From: Scandinavium goeteborgense
GTDB taxonomy: Bacteria > Pseudomonadota > Gammaproteobacteria > Enterobacterales > Enterobacteriaceae
Assembly: GCF_003935895.2 (NCBI RefSeq)
Contig: NZ_CP054058.1
Location: 3,763,177-3,827,176, forward strand
Reading direction: 5' to 3'
Length of the DNA stretch: 64,000 bases
Every line of letters begins with the position of its first letter. Within the stretch, counting starts at the first letter, position 1. Below, piece by piece: positions 1 to 10,262 of this stretch. The notes below the pieces were generated by a model. It saw only the letters and a list, made by a program, of their open reading frames with translations. It did no database searches and was not told the DNA's origin. The position numbers were made by a program, and so were the translations under genes.

Positions 1-872
1 ATGTACGCTTCGTTGGCTTTACGCCAGTAGGAGCGTTCGCTGGAGAGGAACAGGTTTTTCACCAGCTGCTGGGTCAGGGTACTTGCGCCCTGCACCGTAC
101 GGCCCGCCGTCAGGTTCGCCAGTACCGCACGCCCCATCGAGTAGAAGCTGATGCCGTCATGCTCGTAGAAGTGACGATCTTCGGTCGCAATCAGCGTGTC
201 GATCAGCAAGTCCGGGAACCCACTGCGCGGCACAAACAGACGCTGCTCGCCGTTAGGCGATGACATCATGGTGATCAGACGCGGATCGAGACGGAAGAAA
301 CCGAACTGGCGGTTGTTATCCATATTGGTAATGGAATCCAGATGATCGCCATCAAAGGTCAGACGCGCGCGCACCTGCCCTTCTTTACTGTCCGGGAAAT
401 CAAACGGACGACGGATCATCTCGATGCTGTTGGACTGCACGGTAAACTCGCCCGGACGGGTCATCGCCGTCACCTGACGGTACTGCGTCGCCGTCAGCAG
501 TCGCACCATCTCATTCTTGCTGACGGGCATATCCGGTTCGAGGTTAACCATACGGCCGTAAACCGCCGCCGGCAGTTGCCATACTTTACCGTCGATTCGG
601 GCACGGATTTTCTGATCCAGATAGACGCCGTAAATGGCCATCAACACCGCAAAAACGATGCCCAGCTTTACCAGCAGCCAGAACCAGCCGTACTTGCGAC
701 GGGGCTTCTTGCCCTTACCTTTTCCATTACGCGGCATCGGCTCTTCATCCTCATCATCGTAATCATCATCGTCGTACTCTTCGTCCCTGAGACGACGACG
801 GCTAACCTTCTGCTTAGCCGGACGTGCAGGCTTGCCTTTACGTCCAATCGGCTCGCGGTCATTCCCCGCCAT
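1..872 (-). CDS. mrcB: Penicillin-binding protein 1B, N-terminal part
   Basis: Bifunctional peptidoglycan glycosyltransferase/transpeptidase of the inner membrane; only the first 290 codons are in the window and the gene runs off its left edge. The start at 872 gives [15 protein letters not shown], as in E. coli PBP1b. A basic/acidic cytoplasmic tail with an Asp/Glu cluster is followed by one membrane anchor (near [20 protein letters not shown]), the UB2H region and the beginning of the GT51 domain, where the catalytic motif [12 protein letters not shown] and the [16 protein letters not shown] motif are visible. The transpeptidase domain is outside the window. hrpB lies upstream on the same strand, separated by a palindromic repeat. 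Confidence 0.96.
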   Translation of the reverse strand, partial: MAGNDREPIGRKGKPARPAKQKVSRRRLRDEEYDDDDYDDEDEEPMPRNGKGKGKKPRRKYGWFWLLVKLGIVFAVLMAIYGVYLDQKIRARIDGKVWQLPAAVYGRMVNLEPDMPVSKNEMVRLLTATQYRQVTAMTRPGEFTVQSNSIEMIRRPFDFPDSKEGQVRARLTFDGDHLDSITNMDNNRQFGFFRLDPRLITMMSSPNGEQRLFVPRSGFPDLLIDTLIATEDRHFYEHDGISFYSMGRAVLANLTAGRTVQGASTLTQQLVKNLFLSSERSYWRKANEAY

Positions 873-967
873 ACTTTTTCTCCGCTAAATTCAGGCGTAA
901 GCGCCTGATTCTCTTTCCTTTCACAACATGGTGAAAGAAGAAATCTCTCAAAATAAACGTGCTTACT

Positions 968-1007
968 CCCTCTCCCTGTGGGAGAGGGTCGGGGTGAGGG
1001 CATCAGG
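968..1007 (+). repeat. Dispersed palindromic repeat, family 1 (copy 1)
   Basis: A 40-bp element with the inverted arms CCCTCTCCC and GGGAGAGGG followed by GGGGTGAGGGCATCAGG. Near-identical copies occur at 18239-18278 and, inverted, at 22790-22829; a shorter inverted relative is at 10203-10238. All are intergenic. The form fits REP-type enterobacterial repeats. Confidence 0.75.
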
Positions 1008-1025
1008 CCGCACCGTTCCCCAAAA

Positions 1026-3455
1026 CTACGAATACTTTTTCGTGCGCCGCGTCGGTGCCGTGCTCGCCGGGTCATCCGGCCAGACGTGTTTCGGGTAGCG
1101 CCCTTTCATCTCTTTCTGCACTTCGCGGTAGGCGCCCGCCCAAAACGCACTGAGATCGCGCGTAATTTGTAACGGTCGCTGCGCAGGAGACAGGAGCTCC
1201 AAAACCAGCGCCACGCGGCCTTGCGCGATCGTCGGCGTACTCGCCTCACCAAACATTTCCTGCATTCGCACCGACAAAACCGGTGGATTATCCGCATCAT
1301 AACGCAGGGCAATCCGGCTTCCGGTCGGCACAGTGTAATGCGTGGGTAGCTCACTATCCAGACGTTGTCGTAATGACCAGGGCAGTAAACCCTGTAATGC
1401 CTGGGTGACATTCAGCGCCTTCAGGGCTTTCAGCGAATGTACGCCGGTCATGTGCGGCAGCAGCCAGGACTCGAGCCCGGCCAACAACGCGTCATCATCC
1501 ACCGCGGGCCATTCCTCTTCGGACAGCCAACGGGCGGCGCTCTGAATACGCAAGCGTAGCTGCTCCGCTTCTGGCGTCCAGTTAAGAATGCTCAGACCTT
1601 TATCACGCAGGCCGTTGAGCATCGCCTGATGCAGTTCCTCTTCGGAAGGTTTCGCCAACGGCTGCACCTTTACTGTCAATTGTCCGATACGGCTACGGCG
1701 CCAGGCTTTCAACGTACCCTGGTTTTCATCCCATTCGATGGTGTCGGACTGCGAAAGCAGTTCAGGACATTCGGCCACCAGCGCGTCGATGTCGAGCGCC
1801 AGCGCCTGTAAAATTCGTGCATCCGGCGACTGGCTGCCCTGTAATAGCAGCGGCGCAATCAGCCATTCATGGCGACCCAGCGCATCGTCGGCATTCAGCA
1901 TCGCACCCATGCCGTTCGCCAGCTGGTAACGCCCTTCCTGACCGCGTCGACGCGCGATGCGATCGGCAAACCCGTGTGCCAGCAGCGCAGTTATGCGCCC
2001 TGCATCAGGCTGCCCGGATGGCTTATCAATGCGCTGACTGAGCGCTTTGGCGCGCTGCTGCCAGTTCGGCTGATTGCGGGAAAAGGCCATGCCGAGGTCA
2101 GCATTGCCGCCGCGCGGTGGCTCTTCCAGAATCGCGGCCAGTTTGGCCGCGGTCGCCACCTCGTCTGGAGAATCTGCCGCCACCAGCATCGACGCCAGAC
2201 GCGGATCGTTGCCGAGAGTCGCCATCTTCTGCCCTTGCGCCGTCAGCTGTTTGCCGTCGAACGCCCCCAACTGGGACAACAACGTGCGCGCAGCCGCCAG
2301 ATTAATGGCAGGGGGTTGATCCAGCCAGTTCAGCTGCGCCGGATCCTGACAGCCCCACTGCAACAGTTCGAGCACCAGCCCGCATAAATCGCTCTGCAAG
2401 ATTTCCGGCTCGCCCTGCGCCGCCGCGCGTTCAGCCTGCTCTTTGCCCAATAAGTGAAGACAAATCCCCTGCTCCAGTCGCCCGGCACGACCTGCCCGCT
2501 GGATCATTGACGCCTGGCTGACGCGCTGAGTGATCAGGCGAGTCAATCCGGTACGCGGGTCGAAACGCGCCACGCGTTCCTGAGCGCAATCGACGACCAG
2601 CCGGATACCTTCAATGGTCAGGCTGGTTTCTGCGATGTTGGTCGCCAGCACCACTTTGCGCAGCCCTTTTTCTGCGGGCAGGATTGCCTTGCGCTGTTCA
2701 CTTAACGACAGCGCCCCGTACAGCGGGCAAAGCACCACGTCGGTGCCTACCCGCGCGGCAAGCTGGTCCTGTACGCGCTGGATTTCACCCACGCCGGGTA
2801 AAAACAGCAGCAGCGAGCCCGCTTCGTTACGCAGCAGTTCCGCCGTGGCCGCCGCCACCGCTTCATCAAAACGCTGATGGGTGGCCAGCGCCTGATAACG
2901 TCTATCCACCGGGAACGCGCGGCCCTCTGACGAAATTACCGGTGCGTCGGGTAACAGCGTTTGCAAGCGCACGTTATCCAGCGTCGCGGACATGATCAGC
3001 AGTTTTAAATCGTCGCGTAGCCCGTGCTGTACATCGAGCAGCAGCGCCAGGGCCAAATCAGCCTGCAAGCTGCGTTCGTGAAATTCATCGAGGATAACCA
3101 GCCCGACGCCGCTCAGTTCCGGGTCGCGCTGGATCATGCGGGTGAGAATGCCTTCCGTCACCACTTCGAGGCGGGTATTTTTACCGACACAGGTTTCGGC
3201 GCGCATCCGATAGCCCACGGTGTCGCCCGGCTTCTCGTTCAGCAGTTCCGCCAGCCGCTGAGCAACGTTTCGCGCCGCCAATCGGCGCGGTTCCAGCAGG
3301 ATAATTTTGCCCTGAATGCCGCCGGATTGCAGGATTTGCAGCGGCAGCCAGGTCGATTTACCGGCCCCGGTGGGCGCGTTCAGCAGCACCTGGGGCGCAG
3401 TATTGAGCGCCTGGAGAAGTTCAGGAAGGACAGAGGCGACCGGCAATGACGACAC
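1026..3455 (-). CDS. hrpB: ATP-dependent RNA helicase HrpB
   Basis: DEAH-type superfamily 2 helicase of 809 residues, the length of E. coli HrpB. Near the N terminus are Walker A (APTGAGKST), the DEFHER box, the SAT motif (MSATLDN) and the motif VI QRAGRAGR segment, followed by the HA2/ratchet and the HrpB-specific C-terminal domains. Its physiological role in enterobacteria is poorly defined; RNA helicase activity is inferred from the family. It is divergent from thpR (73 bp apart) and upstream of mrcB on the same strand. Confidence 0.96.
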   Translation of the reverse strand: MSSLPVASVLPELLQALNTAPQVLLNAPTGAGKSTWLPLQILQSGGIQGKIILLEPRRLAARNVAQRLAELLNEKPGDTVGYRMRAETCVGKNTRLEVVTEGILTRMIQRDPELSGVGLVILDEFHERSLQADLALALLLDVQHGLRDDLKLLIMSATLDNVRLQTLLPDAPVISSEGRAFPVDRRYQALATHQRFDEAVAAATAELLRNEAGSLLLFLPGVGEIQRVQDQLAARVGTDVVLCPLYGALSLSEQRKAILPAEKGLRKVVLATNIAETSLTIEGIRLVVDCAQERVARFDPRTGLTRLITQRVSQASMIQRAGRAGRLEQGICLHLLGKEQAERAAAQGEPEILQSDLCGLVLELLQWGCQDPAQLNWLDQPPAINLAAARTLLSQLGAFDGKQLTAQGQKMATLGNDPRLASMLVAADSPDEVATAAKLAAILEEPPRGGNADLGMAFSRNQPNWQQRAKALSQRIDKPSGQPDAGRITALLAHGFADRIARRRGQEGRYQLANGMGAMLNADDALGRHEWLIAPLLLQGSQSPDARILQALALDIDALVAECPELLSQSDTIEWDENQGTLKAWRRSRIGQLTVKVQPLAKPSEEELHQAMLNGLRDKGLSILNWTPEAEQLRLRIQSAARWLSEEEWPAVDDDALLAGLESWLLPHMTGVHSLKALKALNVTQALQGLLPWSLRQRLDSELPTHYTVPTGSRIALRYDADNPPVLSVRMQEMFGEASTPTIAQGRVALVLELLSPAQRPLQITRDLSAFWAGAYREVQKEMKGRYPKHVWPDDPASTAPTRRTKKYS

Positions 3456-3528
3456 AAAGGGCTCCAGTGGGTGACTTTAAATGGCCCGGCATTGTAGCAT
3501 TGCGCTAAATCATTACCGAGACCCTGGC

Positions 3529-4059
3529 ATGCCCGAACCCAAAAGACTGTTTTTCGCCCTTGAGCTTCCCGATGACGTGCAGCAACAGATTATTCACTGG
3601 CGCGCCGCGAACTTCCCCGCCGACAGCGGGCGTCCGGTAGCCGCCGCGAATTTACATCTGACGCTGGCGTTCCTTGGTGAAGTGAGTGCGGATAAACAGC
3701 GGGCGTTAGAGACGCTAGCCGGGCGCATTCGCCAGCCGGGTTTCAGCTTAAATCTCAATGATGCCGGACAGTGGCTGCGTTCACAGGTGGTGTGGCTCGG
3801 CACGCGCCAGCCGCCACGCGGGTTATTACAGCTGGCGAATATGCTGCGCGCTCAAGCGGCCCGCAGCGGCTGTTACCAAAGCCCGCAGCCATTCCACCCG
3901 CACATAACGCTGCTGCGCAATACGGCGACCGCCGTGCCTATTCCCGCGCCGGGTTTTAGCTGGCAGGTACCCATTTCTGAATTTGCGCTGTATGCCTCTG
4001 AATATTCCCGCGGACGCACCCGTTATACCCGGCTTACGCGCTGGACTCTTACCGAATAA
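3529..4059 (+). CDS. thpR: RNA 2',3'-cyclic phosphodiesterase (2H superfamily)
   Basis: 176-residue member of the LigT/ThpR branch of the 2H phosphoesterases, which open 2',3'-cyclic phosphate ends of RNA and show RNA ligase activity in vitro. Both catalytic tetrapeptides are present, HLTL (in LHLTLAFLGE) and HITL (in HPHITLLR). The frame is open further upstream to 3481, but the ATG at 3529 gives MPEPKRLFFALELP, matching the E. coli start and length. sfsA begins 12 bp downstream, so the two are probably co-transcribed. Confidence 0.95.
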   Translation: MPEPKRLFFALELPDDVQQQIIHWRAANFPADSGRPVAAANLHLTLAFLGEVSADKQRALETLAGRIRQPGFSLNLNDAGQWLRSQVVWLGTRQPPRGLLQLANMLRAQAARSGCYQSPQPFHPHITLLRNTATAVPIPAPGFSWQVPISEFALYASEYSRGRTRYTRLTRWTLTE

Positions 4060-4071
4060 CAAGGAATCGTC

Positions 4072-4797
4072 ATGCAGTTTCTGCCGCCGTTAAAACACGC
4101 CCGCCTTATTCAGCGCTATAAACGTTTTCTGGCCGACGTTATCACCCCGGAAGGTGAAGAATTAACTCTGCATTGCCCAAACACTGGCGCGATGACCGGC
4201 TGCGCCACGCCAGGCGATACCGTCTGGTATTCGTTTTCGGACAGCAAAACGCGTAAATACCCGCATACCTGGGAAATCACCGAGACCCAAACCGGGGCGT
4301 TTATTTGTGTCAATACGTTACGGGCTAATCAGCTGGTAAAAGAAGCAATACAGGCAGATGTCATTCCTGAATTGAAGGGCTATAGCGTGTTGAAAAGCGA
4401 AGTGAAATACGGTTTTGAGCGCAGCCGGATTGATTTCATGTTAGAGGCGGAGGATCGTCCTAACTGCTATATTGAAGTGAAATCGGTTACGTTAGCGGAA
4501 CAAGAGTATGGTTATTTCCCCGATGCGGTGACTGAACGTGGTCAGAAGCATTTGCGAGAGTTGATGGGCGTGGCGGCCTCAGGCGACCGTGCCGTGGTGT
4601 TATTTGCGGTACTTCACTCTGCCATTACCCGTTTTTCACCCGCGCGCCACATCGATCCGAAATACGCGCAATTGTTAAATGAGGCACAAAACAAGGGGGT
4701 CGAAATTCTGGCTTATAAAGCGGAACTTTCTGCCGATAATATCACTCTGAAAGAGCCGTTGCCGGTGGTGCTATCACCGGTCTCAATGGTTGAGTAA
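4072..4797 (+). CDS. sfsA: Sugar fermentation stimulation protein A
   Basis: 241-residue SfsA-family protein, slightly longer than the 234 residues of E. coli. It has an OB-fold-like N-terminal half ([23 protein letters not shown]) and a C-terminal nuclease-like core with ERSRIDFML and YIEVKSVTL, the D...ExK arrangement of PD-(D/E)XK enzymes. In E. coli it was linked to maltose metabolism gene expression and DNA binding; its biochemical activity is unsettled. It follows thpR closely and precedes dksA, as in E. coli. Confidence 0.95.
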   Translation: MQFLPPLKHARLIQRYKRFLADVITPEGEELTLHCPNTGAMTGCATPGDTVWYSFSDSKTRKYPHTWEITETQTGAFICVNTLRANQLVKEAIQADVIPELKGYSVLKSEVKYGFERSRIDFMLEAEDRPNCYIEVKSVTLAEQEYGYFPDAVTERGQKHLRELMGVAASGDRAVVLFAVLHSAITRFSPARHIDPKYAQLLNEAQNKGVEILAYKAELSADNITLKEPLPVVLSPVSMVE

Positions 4798-4952
4798 TAA
4801 ATGTGCTGGTCGCGTGCGCAAATACGCTTTTCCTCACAGGGTTGTCAAGTGTAACGTTTAGACAATTGCTATCCTGAAAAGCTTCTGCTATTTATAGCGG
4901 CCTGATTTTTCCCCCACATGGGGATCGATAGTGCGTGTTAAGGAGAAGCAAC

Positions 4953-5408
4953 ATGCAAGAAGGGCAAATCCGTAAAACATCGTCCCTGAGTATTCTCGCC
5001 ATCGCTGGGGTGGAGCCATACCAAGAGAAGCCGGGTGAAGAGTATATGAACGAAGCCCAGCTGTCTCACTTCAAGCGTATTCTTGAAGCGTGGCGTAACC
5101 AACTCAGGGATGAAGTTGATCGTACCGTGACGCATATGCAAGACGAAGCAGCGAACTTCCCGGACCCGGTAGACCGTGCCGCACAGGAAGAAGAGTTCAG
5201 CCTCGAACTGCGTAACCGTGACCGCGAGCGCAAGCTGATCAAAAAGATCGAAAAAACGCTCAAGAAGGTTGAAGACGAAGATTTCGGTTTCTGCGAATCC
5301 TGCGGAGTTGAAATCGGTATCCGTCGCCTGGAAGCGCGTCCGACTGCCGATCTGTGCATCGACTGCAAAACGCTGGCGGAAATCCGCGAAAAGCAGATGG
5401 CTGGCTAA
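4953..5408 (+). CDS. dksA: RNA polymerase-binding transcription factor DksA
   Basis: 151 residues, nearly identical to E. coli DksA. It works with ppGpp in the RNA polymerase secondary channel to repress rRNA promoters and activate amino-acid biosynthesis promoters. The coiled coil carries the tip acidic residues in [12 protein letters not shown], and the zinc finger is CESCGVEIG...CIDC. The frame opens at 4935, but the ATG at 4953, after an AAGGAG ribosome-binding site, gives the conserved [11 protein letters not shown] start. A strong terminator follows. Confidence 0.98.
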   Translation: MQEGQIRKTSSLSILAIAGVEPYQEKPGEEYMNEAQLSHFKRILEAWRNQLRDEVDRTVTHMQDEAANFPDPVDRAAQEEEFSLELRNRDRERKLIKKIEKTLKKVEDEDFGFCESCGVEIGIRRLEARPTADLCIDCKTLAEIREKQMAG

Positions 5409-5435
5409 GCCACTCGTTTCGCATAACATCACCAT

Positions 5436-5467
5436 GGCGGGAGTTTTCTCCCGCCTTGTTCATTTTT
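5436..5467 (+). terminator. Rho-independent terminator of dksA
   Basis: Perfect 8-bp stem GGCGGGAG/CTCCCGCC (5436-5443 with 5448-5455), TTTT loop, then a T-rich tail. It lies directly before the gluQ start, which argues against longer gluQ starts that would read through the hairpin. Confidence 0.9.
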
Positions 5468-5472
5468 GGCAT

Positions 5473-6327
5473 ATGGCACATTCAGATTATATCGGGCGCT
5501 TTGCCCCTTCCCCCTCTGGCGAACTCCATTTTGGCTCACTGATTGCTGCGCTTGGCAGCTATTTGCAGGCCCGTGCCCGTCAGGGAAAGTGGTTAGTGCG
5601 TATTGAAGATATTGATCCTCCCCGTGAAGTTCCCGGTGCTGCAAACACCATTCTGCATCAGCTGGAACATTATGGCCTGCATTGGGATGGCGACGTTGTG
5701 TGGCAATCTCAACGTGATGACGCCTATCGTGAACGGCTCGACTGGCTGCGCGAACAGGGGCTGAGCTATTACTGCACCTGCTCCCGCGCGCGTATTCAGA
5801 GCGTGGGCGGTATTTACGACGGCCACTGCCGGGAACGGCATCTCGGCCCGCAAAATGCGGCGCTGCGTTTACACCAGACTCAACCGATATTGCAGTTCGA
5901 CGATAAACTGCGTGGCACGATTGTCACCAACGAGCCGCTGGCGCGGGAAGATTTTATTATTCACCGCCGCGATGGGTTGTTTGCCTACAATCTTGCCGTA
6001 GTGGTCGACGATCATTTTCAGGGCGTGACGGAAATCGTGCGCGGCGCAGATTTAATTGAGCCGACGGTGCGACAAATTTCGCTGTATCGCCATTTCGGCT
6101 GGACCGTTCCGCACTATATTCATCTGCCGCTGGCGGTGAATAGCGACGGCAATAAGTTGTCGAAACAAAATCATGCGCCTGCGTTATCAACCGGCGACCC
6201 GCGCCCGGAATTAATCCGGGCATTACTGTTTCTTAATCAGGCTATTGTTAATGAGTGGCAAGACATGACACTCGAGGATCTGCTGAAAAATGCGGTGCAA
6301 AACTGGAACCTTTCATCAGTTGCATAA
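5473..6327 (+). CDS. gluQ: Glutamyl-Q tRNA(Asp) synthetase
   Basis: 284-residue truncated GluRS paralogue that attaches glutamate to the queuosine of tRNA(Asp). It shows the class I signature ([12 protein letters not shown]), the zinc-site cysteines [10 protein letters not shown] and GHC, and a KLSKQ version of the KMSKS loop; no anticodon-binding domain follows, as expected. The ATG at 5473 is chosen because the upstream open frame crosses dksA and its terminator. Gene order dksA-gluQ-pcnB matches E. coli. The C-terminal end is shorter than in E. coli (308 residues). Confidence 0.94.
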   Translation: MAHSDYIGRFAPSPSGELHFGSLIAALGSYLQARARQGKWLVRIEDIDPPREVPGAANTILHQLEHYGLHWDGDVVWQSQRDDAYRERLDWLREQGLSYYCTCSRARIQSVGGIYDGHCRERHLGPQNAALRLHQTQPILQFDDKLRGTIVTNEPLAREDFIIHRRDGLFAYNLAVVVDDHFQGVTEIVRGADLIEPTVRQISLYRHFGWTVPHYIHLPLAVNSDGNKLSKQNHAPALSTGDPRPELIRALLFLNQAIVNEWQDMTLEDLLKNAVQNWNLSSVA

Positions 6328-6421
6328 ATGGAGCATTCTCAAATGCCTCTTGCTGAGCTATGATTAGCCGCTATTTTTTTGTCCTCATGACTTCCGACTG
6401 ACTTGAAAACCGAGGTGCAAC

Positions 6422-7819
6422 ATTTTTACCCGAGTCGCTAATTTTTGCCGTAAGGTGCTTACCCGTGAAGAAACCGGGGCTGAAACCGTTGAGATAAAAC
6501 CAGAAATGACGGTTATTCCGCGTGAGCAGCACGCTATTTCCCGCAAAGATATCAGTGAAAATGCCCTCAAGGTGCTCTACCGTCTGAACAAAGCGGGCTA
6601 CGAGGCTTACCTCGTGGGCGGCGGCGTGCGTGATTTGCTGCTGGACAAAAAACCCAAAGATTTCGATGTGACCACCAGCGCCACGCCGGAACAGGTGCGT
6701 AAACTGTTCCGCAACTGCCGTCTGATCGGCCGCCGTTTCCGTCTGGCCCACGTGATGTTTGGCCCTGAAATCATTGAAGTGGCGACTTTCCGCGGCCATC
6801 ACGAAGGCACGCCAGACGATCGCGCCACCTCACAGCGCGGCCAGAACGGCATGCTGCTGCGTGACAACATCTTCGGTTCCATCGAAGAAGATGCCCAGCG
6901 TCGCGACTTCACCATCAACAGCCTTTACTACAGCGTGGCGGATTTCACCGTCCGTGATTTCGTCGGCGGTATGCGCGATTTGCAGGACGGCGTGATTCGC
7001 CTGATTGGCAATCCGGAAACCCGCTATCGTGAAGATCCGGTGCGTATGCTGCGTGCAGTGCGTTTTGCCGCCAAGCTGAATATGCGTATCAGCCCGGACA
7101 CCGCCGAGCCGATTCCACGCCTGGCCACTCTTATCAACGACGTGCCACCGGCGCGCCTGTTTGAAGAATCTCTGAAGCTGCTGCAGGCAGGTTACGGTTA
7201 CGAAACCTATAAACTGCTGCGCGAATACAGCCTGTTCCAGCCGCTGTTCCCGACCATCACCCGCTACTTCACCGAAAACGGTGATAGCCCGATGGAGCGC
7301 ATCGTCAGCCAGGTATTTAAAAACACCGATACCCGCATTCACAACGACATGCGCGTAAACCCGGCGTTCCTGTTTGCCGCAATGTTCTGGTATCCGCTGC
7401 TGGAAACCGCACAGCGCATTACCCAGGAAAGCGGTCTGGCCTATTTCGACGCCTTCGCCATGGCAATGAATGACGTGCTGGACGAAGCCTGTCGTTCGCT
7501 GGCCATTCCGAAACGTATTACCGCGCTGGTGCGTGATATCTGGCAGCTGCAGCTGCGTATGTCCCGTCGTCAGGGCAAACGCGCATGGAAGCTGATGGAG
7601 CATCCTAAATTCCGCGCCGCCTACGATCTGCTGGCGCTGCGTGCCGAAGCGGAAAACAACCACGAACTGCAGCGTCTGACGCAGTGGTGGGGTGAATTCC
7701 AGGTGGCTGCACCACCGGCGCAGAAAGATATGCTCAACGGTCTGGATGAAGAACCGGCTGCGCGTCGTCGCCACCGTCGTCCACGCAAGCGTGCGCCTCG
7801 TCAGGGCGGCACCGCGTGA
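6422..7819 (+). CDS. pcnB: Poly(A) polymerase I, initiating at an AUU codon
   Basis: 465 residues if translation starts at ATT 6422, exactly the E. coli length; the peptide then begins (M)[16 protein letters not shown], colinear with E. coli PcnB, which is known to use an AUU start. The first conventional start in frame, GTG at 6455, would remove 11 residues. A GAGGTG Shine-Dalgarno sequence precedes the ATT. The nucleotidyltransferase core shows [11 protein letters not shown] and DFDVTTS, followed by RNA-binding regions and an Arg-rich C terminus. It adds poly(A) tails that destabilise RNA. It overlaps folK by 4 nt. Confidence 0.95.
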   Translation: MFTRVANFCRKVLTREETGAETVEIKPEMTVIPREQHAISRKDISENALKVLYRLNKAGYEAYLVGGGVRDLLLDKKPKDFDVTTSATPEQVRKLFRNCRLIGRRFRLAHVMFGPEIIEVATFRGHHEGTPDDRATSQRGQNGMLLRDNIFGSIEEDAQRRDFTINSLYYSVADFTVRDFVGGMRDLQDGVIRLIGNPETRYREDPVRMLRAVRFAAKLNMRISPDTAEPIPRLATLINDVPPARLFEESLKLLQAGYGYETYKLLREYSLFQPLFPTITRYFTENGDSPMERIVSQVFKNTDTRIHNDMRVNPAFLFAAMFWYPLLETAQRITQESGLAYFDAFAMAMNDVLDEACRSLAIPKRITALVRDIWQLQLRMSRRQGKRAWKLMEHPKFRAAYDLLALRAEAENNHELQRLTQWWGEFQVAAPPAQKDMLNGLDEEPAARRRHRRPRKRAPRQGGTA

Positions 7820-8295
7820 CACGCGTTTACCTCGCCATCGGCAGCAATCTGGCTTCACCACTCGATCAGGTGAATGCGGCGATTGCTGCCCTCGGTGACA
7901 TCCCGCAAACCGCCGTCGTGGCGGTTTCGTCGTTTTATCGCACGCCGCCGCTGGGTCCACAGGATCAACCTGACTATCTCAACGCCGCCGTGGCACTCGA
8001 TACCGACCTCGAACCCGACGCATTGCTGGATAACACGCAACGCATCGAACTCGAACAGGGCCGCACCCGCAAAGCCGAACGCTGGGGACCGCGCACCCTG
8101 GACCTCGACATCATGCTGTTTGGTGAGCTAACGCTGAACACCGAACGCCTGACGGTGCCGCATTACGACATGCACAACCGCGGCTTTATGCTGTGGCCGC
8201 TGGCGGAAATCGCGCCAGACCTCACCTTCCCCAACGGCGCCTCGCTGACCACACTGCTGCAACGCCTTAACTGTACGAAACCTGCTCACTGGTAA
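7816..8295 (+). CDS. folK: 6-hydroxymethyl-7,8-dihydropterin pyrophosphokinase
   Basis: 159 residues, as in E. coli. Catalyses ATP-dependent pyrophosphorylation of 6-hydroxymethyldihydropterin in folate synthesis. Conserved HPPK motifs: [30 protein letters not shown] and the signature [13 protein letters not shown] with the two Mg-binding aspartates. The GTG start overlaps the pcnB stop (GTGA), so expression is probably translationally coupled. Confidence 0.97.
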   Translation: MTRVYLAIGSNLASPLDQVNAAIAALGDIPQTAVVAVSSFYRTPPLGPQDQPDYLNAAVALDTDLEPDALLDNTQRIELEQGRTRKAERWGPRTLDLDIMLFGELTLNTERLTVPHYDMHNRGFMLWPLAEIAPDLTFPNGASLTTLLQRLNCTKPAHW

Positions 8296-8370
8296 ACGGT
8301 AAAACCATTGCCCCGGTCTATCTGACTGATACAATGCCGCTAGATTCGGCTTTCGTTATCAGGAAACGCT

Positions 8371-9162
8371 ATGAAACCCACCACCATCTCCCTGCTGCAG
8401 AAATGCAAACAGGAAAAGAAACGCTTCGCCACGATCACTGCCTATGATTTCAGCTTCGCGAAACTGTTCGCCGATGCCGGGATCGACGTCATGCTGGTCG
8501 GTGATTCATTGGGTATGACCGTTCAGGGCCACGATTCGACGCTGCCTGTCACCGTCGACGATATCGCTTACCACACCCGCGCTGTGCGCCGTGGGGCGCC
8601 GAACTGCCTGCTGCTGGCTGACCTGCCGTTTATGGCTTACGCCACGCCGGAACAGGCCTTTGATAATTCAGCCGTGGTGATGCGCGCCGGTGCCAATATG
8701 GTGAAACTCGAAGGCGGGGCCTGGCTCGCGCCAACCGTGAAAATGCTGGCAGAACGCGCCGTGCCAGTGTGCGGCCATCTTGGTCTGACCCCACAGTCGG
8801 TTAACGTCTTTGGCGGCTATAAAGTTCAGGGTCGTGGCGATGCCGCACAAACCCTGTTTGACGATGCGCTGGCGCTGGAAGCCGCAGGCATTCAGCTGTT
8901 AGTGCTGGAATGTGTGCCGGTCGCACTGGCAAAACGCATTACCGACGCGCTGACCATTCCGGTTATCGGTATCGGGGCCGGGAACGTCACTGACGGGCAG
9001 ATTCTGGTGATGCATGACGCCTTCGGCATTACCGGCGGCCACATCCCTAAATTTGCGAAAAATTTCCTGACTGATGCAGGCGACATGCGCGCCGCGGTGC
9101 GGCAGTATATTGCCGAGGTCGAGTCCGGAGTCTATCCGGGCGAAGAACACAGTTTCCATTAA
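8371..9162 (+). CDS. panB: Ketopantoate hydroxymethyltransferase
   Basis: 263-residue TIM-barrel enzyme for the first step of pantothenate synthesis: 5,10-methylene-THF plus 2-oxoisovalerate gives ketopantoate. Recognisable are [16 protein letters not shown], the Mg-binding VGDSLGM, the active-site GHLGLTPQS and [14 protein letters not shown]. panC starts 10 bp after the stop with an AAGGAG site between them, so panBC form an operon, here directly behind folK as in E. coli. Confidence 0.97.
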   Translation: MKPTTISLLQKCKQEKKRFATITAYDFSFAKLFADAGIDVMLVGDSLGMTVQGHDSTLPVTVDDIAYHTRAVRRGAPNCLLLADLPFMAYATPEQAFDNSAVVMRAGANMVKLEGGAWLAPTVKMLAERAVPVCGHLGLTPQSVNVFGGYKVQGRGDAAQTLFDDALALEAAGIQLLVLECVPVALAKRITDALTIPVIGIGAGNVTDGQILVMHDAFGITGGHIPKFAKNFLTDAGDMRAAVRQYIAEVESGVYPGEEHSFH

Positions 9163-9172
9163 GGAGTTTGTT

Positions 9173-10036
9173 GTGTTGATTATCGAAACCCTGCCGCTGC
9201 TGCGCCAGCATATCCGTCGCCTTCGTCAGGAAGGCAAACGCATCGCACTGGTGCCAACCATGGGCAACCTGCACGACGGTCATATGAAGCTGGTTGATGA
9301 AGCGAAAGCCGCTGCCGATGTGGTGGTGGTCAGTATCTTTGTGAACCCGATGCAATTCGACAGAGCCGACGACCTGGCTCGCTATCCGCGTACCTTGCAG
9401 GAAGACAGCGAGAAGCTGAACAAGCGTAAAGTTGATTTCGTGTTCTCCCCTGCCCCGGCGGATATTTATCCGCAGGGTACGGAGACTCAAACGTTCGTCG
9501 ACGTGCCGGGCATTTCTACCATGCTGGAAGGCGCAAGCCGTCCGGGCCATTTCCGTGGCGTCTCCACCATCGTCAGCAAGCTGTTTAACCTGGTTCAGCC
9601 GGACGTCGCCTGCTTTGGCGAGAAAGATTTCCAGCAGCTGGCGCTGATCCGCAAGATGGTGGCCGATATGGGCTATGACATCGAGATTATCGGCGTGCCA
9701 ACGGTACGCGCGAAAGACGGTCTGGCCCTCAGTTCCCGCAACGGCTATCTCACCAGCGACCAGCGTAAAATCGCGCCGGGCCTGAGCAAAGTGATGAATG
9801 CCATGGCGGAAAAACTGCGCGAAGGCGATCGTGCTCTGGAAGAGATGATTACGCTGGCAGAACAAGATTTAAACGACAAAGGCTTCCGCGCCGACGACAT
9901 TCAGATCCGCGATGCGGATACGCTTTTAGAACTCTCAGAAACCAGCCAGCGGGCGGTTATCCTGATGGCGGCATGGCTTGGCCAGGCGCGTCTTATCGAT
10001 AACAAAACGGTGGAATTAACCCAGAGTGCCCAATAG
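9173..10036 (+). CDS. panC: Pantothenate synthetase
   Basis: 287 residues; condenses pantoate and beta-alanine using ATP through a pantoyl-adenylate. The HIGH-type motif lies in [11 protein letters not shown] and the KMSKS-like loop in [13 protein letters not shown]. The GTG at 9173 follows an AAGGAG site and gives [12 protein letters not shown], the E. coli start; the open frame extends into panB but has no support there. The C terminus is slightly extended (ends TQSAQ) compared with the 283 residues of E. coli. Confidence 0.96.
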   Translation: MLIIETLPLLRQHIRRLRQEGKRIALVPTMGNLHDGHMKLVDEAKAAADVVVVSIFVNPMQFDRADDLARYPRTLQEDSEKLNKRKVDFVFSPAPADIYPQGTETQTFVDVPGISTMLEGASRPGHFRGVSTIVSKLFNLVQPDVACFGEKDFQQLALIRKMVADMGYDIEIIGVPTVRAKDGLALSSRNGYLTSDQRKIAPGLSKVMNAMAEKLREGDRALEEMITLAEQDLNDKGFRADDIQIRDADTLLELSETSQRAVILMAAWLGQARLIDNKTVELTQSAQ

Positions 10037-10147
10037 ATTTCAAGTTGCAGAAAGGCGGCAAGTGAGCAAATCCGATGAGTTTACTTAAGTAAATGATTCG
10101 GGTTTGCGAAGACAGCCAACGCATCTGCAGCTTGAAAGATGACGGGC
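10037..10147 (+). repeat. ERIC (enterobacterial repetitive intergenic consensus) element
   Basis: About 111 bp, starting right after the panC stop. The central dyad GAGTTTACTTAAGTAAATGA with flanking GGCGGCAAGTGAGC and CAGCCAACGCATCTGCAGC, and the terminal pair TTTCAAGTTGCAG / CTGCAGCTTGAAAG, match the ERIC consensus as I remember it. In E. coli K-12 the same panC-panD gap holds yadD; no yadD is present here. Confidence 0.82.
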
Positions 10148-10202
10148 ATGGACAGGGGTTAAAAAACGGGCAATACTGCGCCAATAAGTTTGGTCAATAT
10201 AT

Positions 10203-10238
10203 CCTCACTCCCCGGCCCTCTCCCCAAAGAGGAGAGGG
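10203..10238 (-). repeat. Dispersed palindromic repeat, family 1 (short variant)
   Basis: Inverted relative of the element at 968-1007: CCTCACTCCCCGGCCCTCTCC followed by a GGAGAGGG arm. It sits just upstream of panD, between the ERIC element and the panD ribosome-binding site. Confidence 0.6.
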
Positions 10239-10262
10239 AAAAACAGCAACAAAGGTAAAGTT

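Noticed and set aside
5269..5472. Longer gluQ start inside dksA
   Set aside because: Would translate through dksA and its terminator hairpin; the ATG at 5473 matches the conserved start of the family.
6830..7960. 376-codon open frame antisense to pcnB and folK
   Set aside because: Crosses two well-conserved genes and has no recognisable domain.
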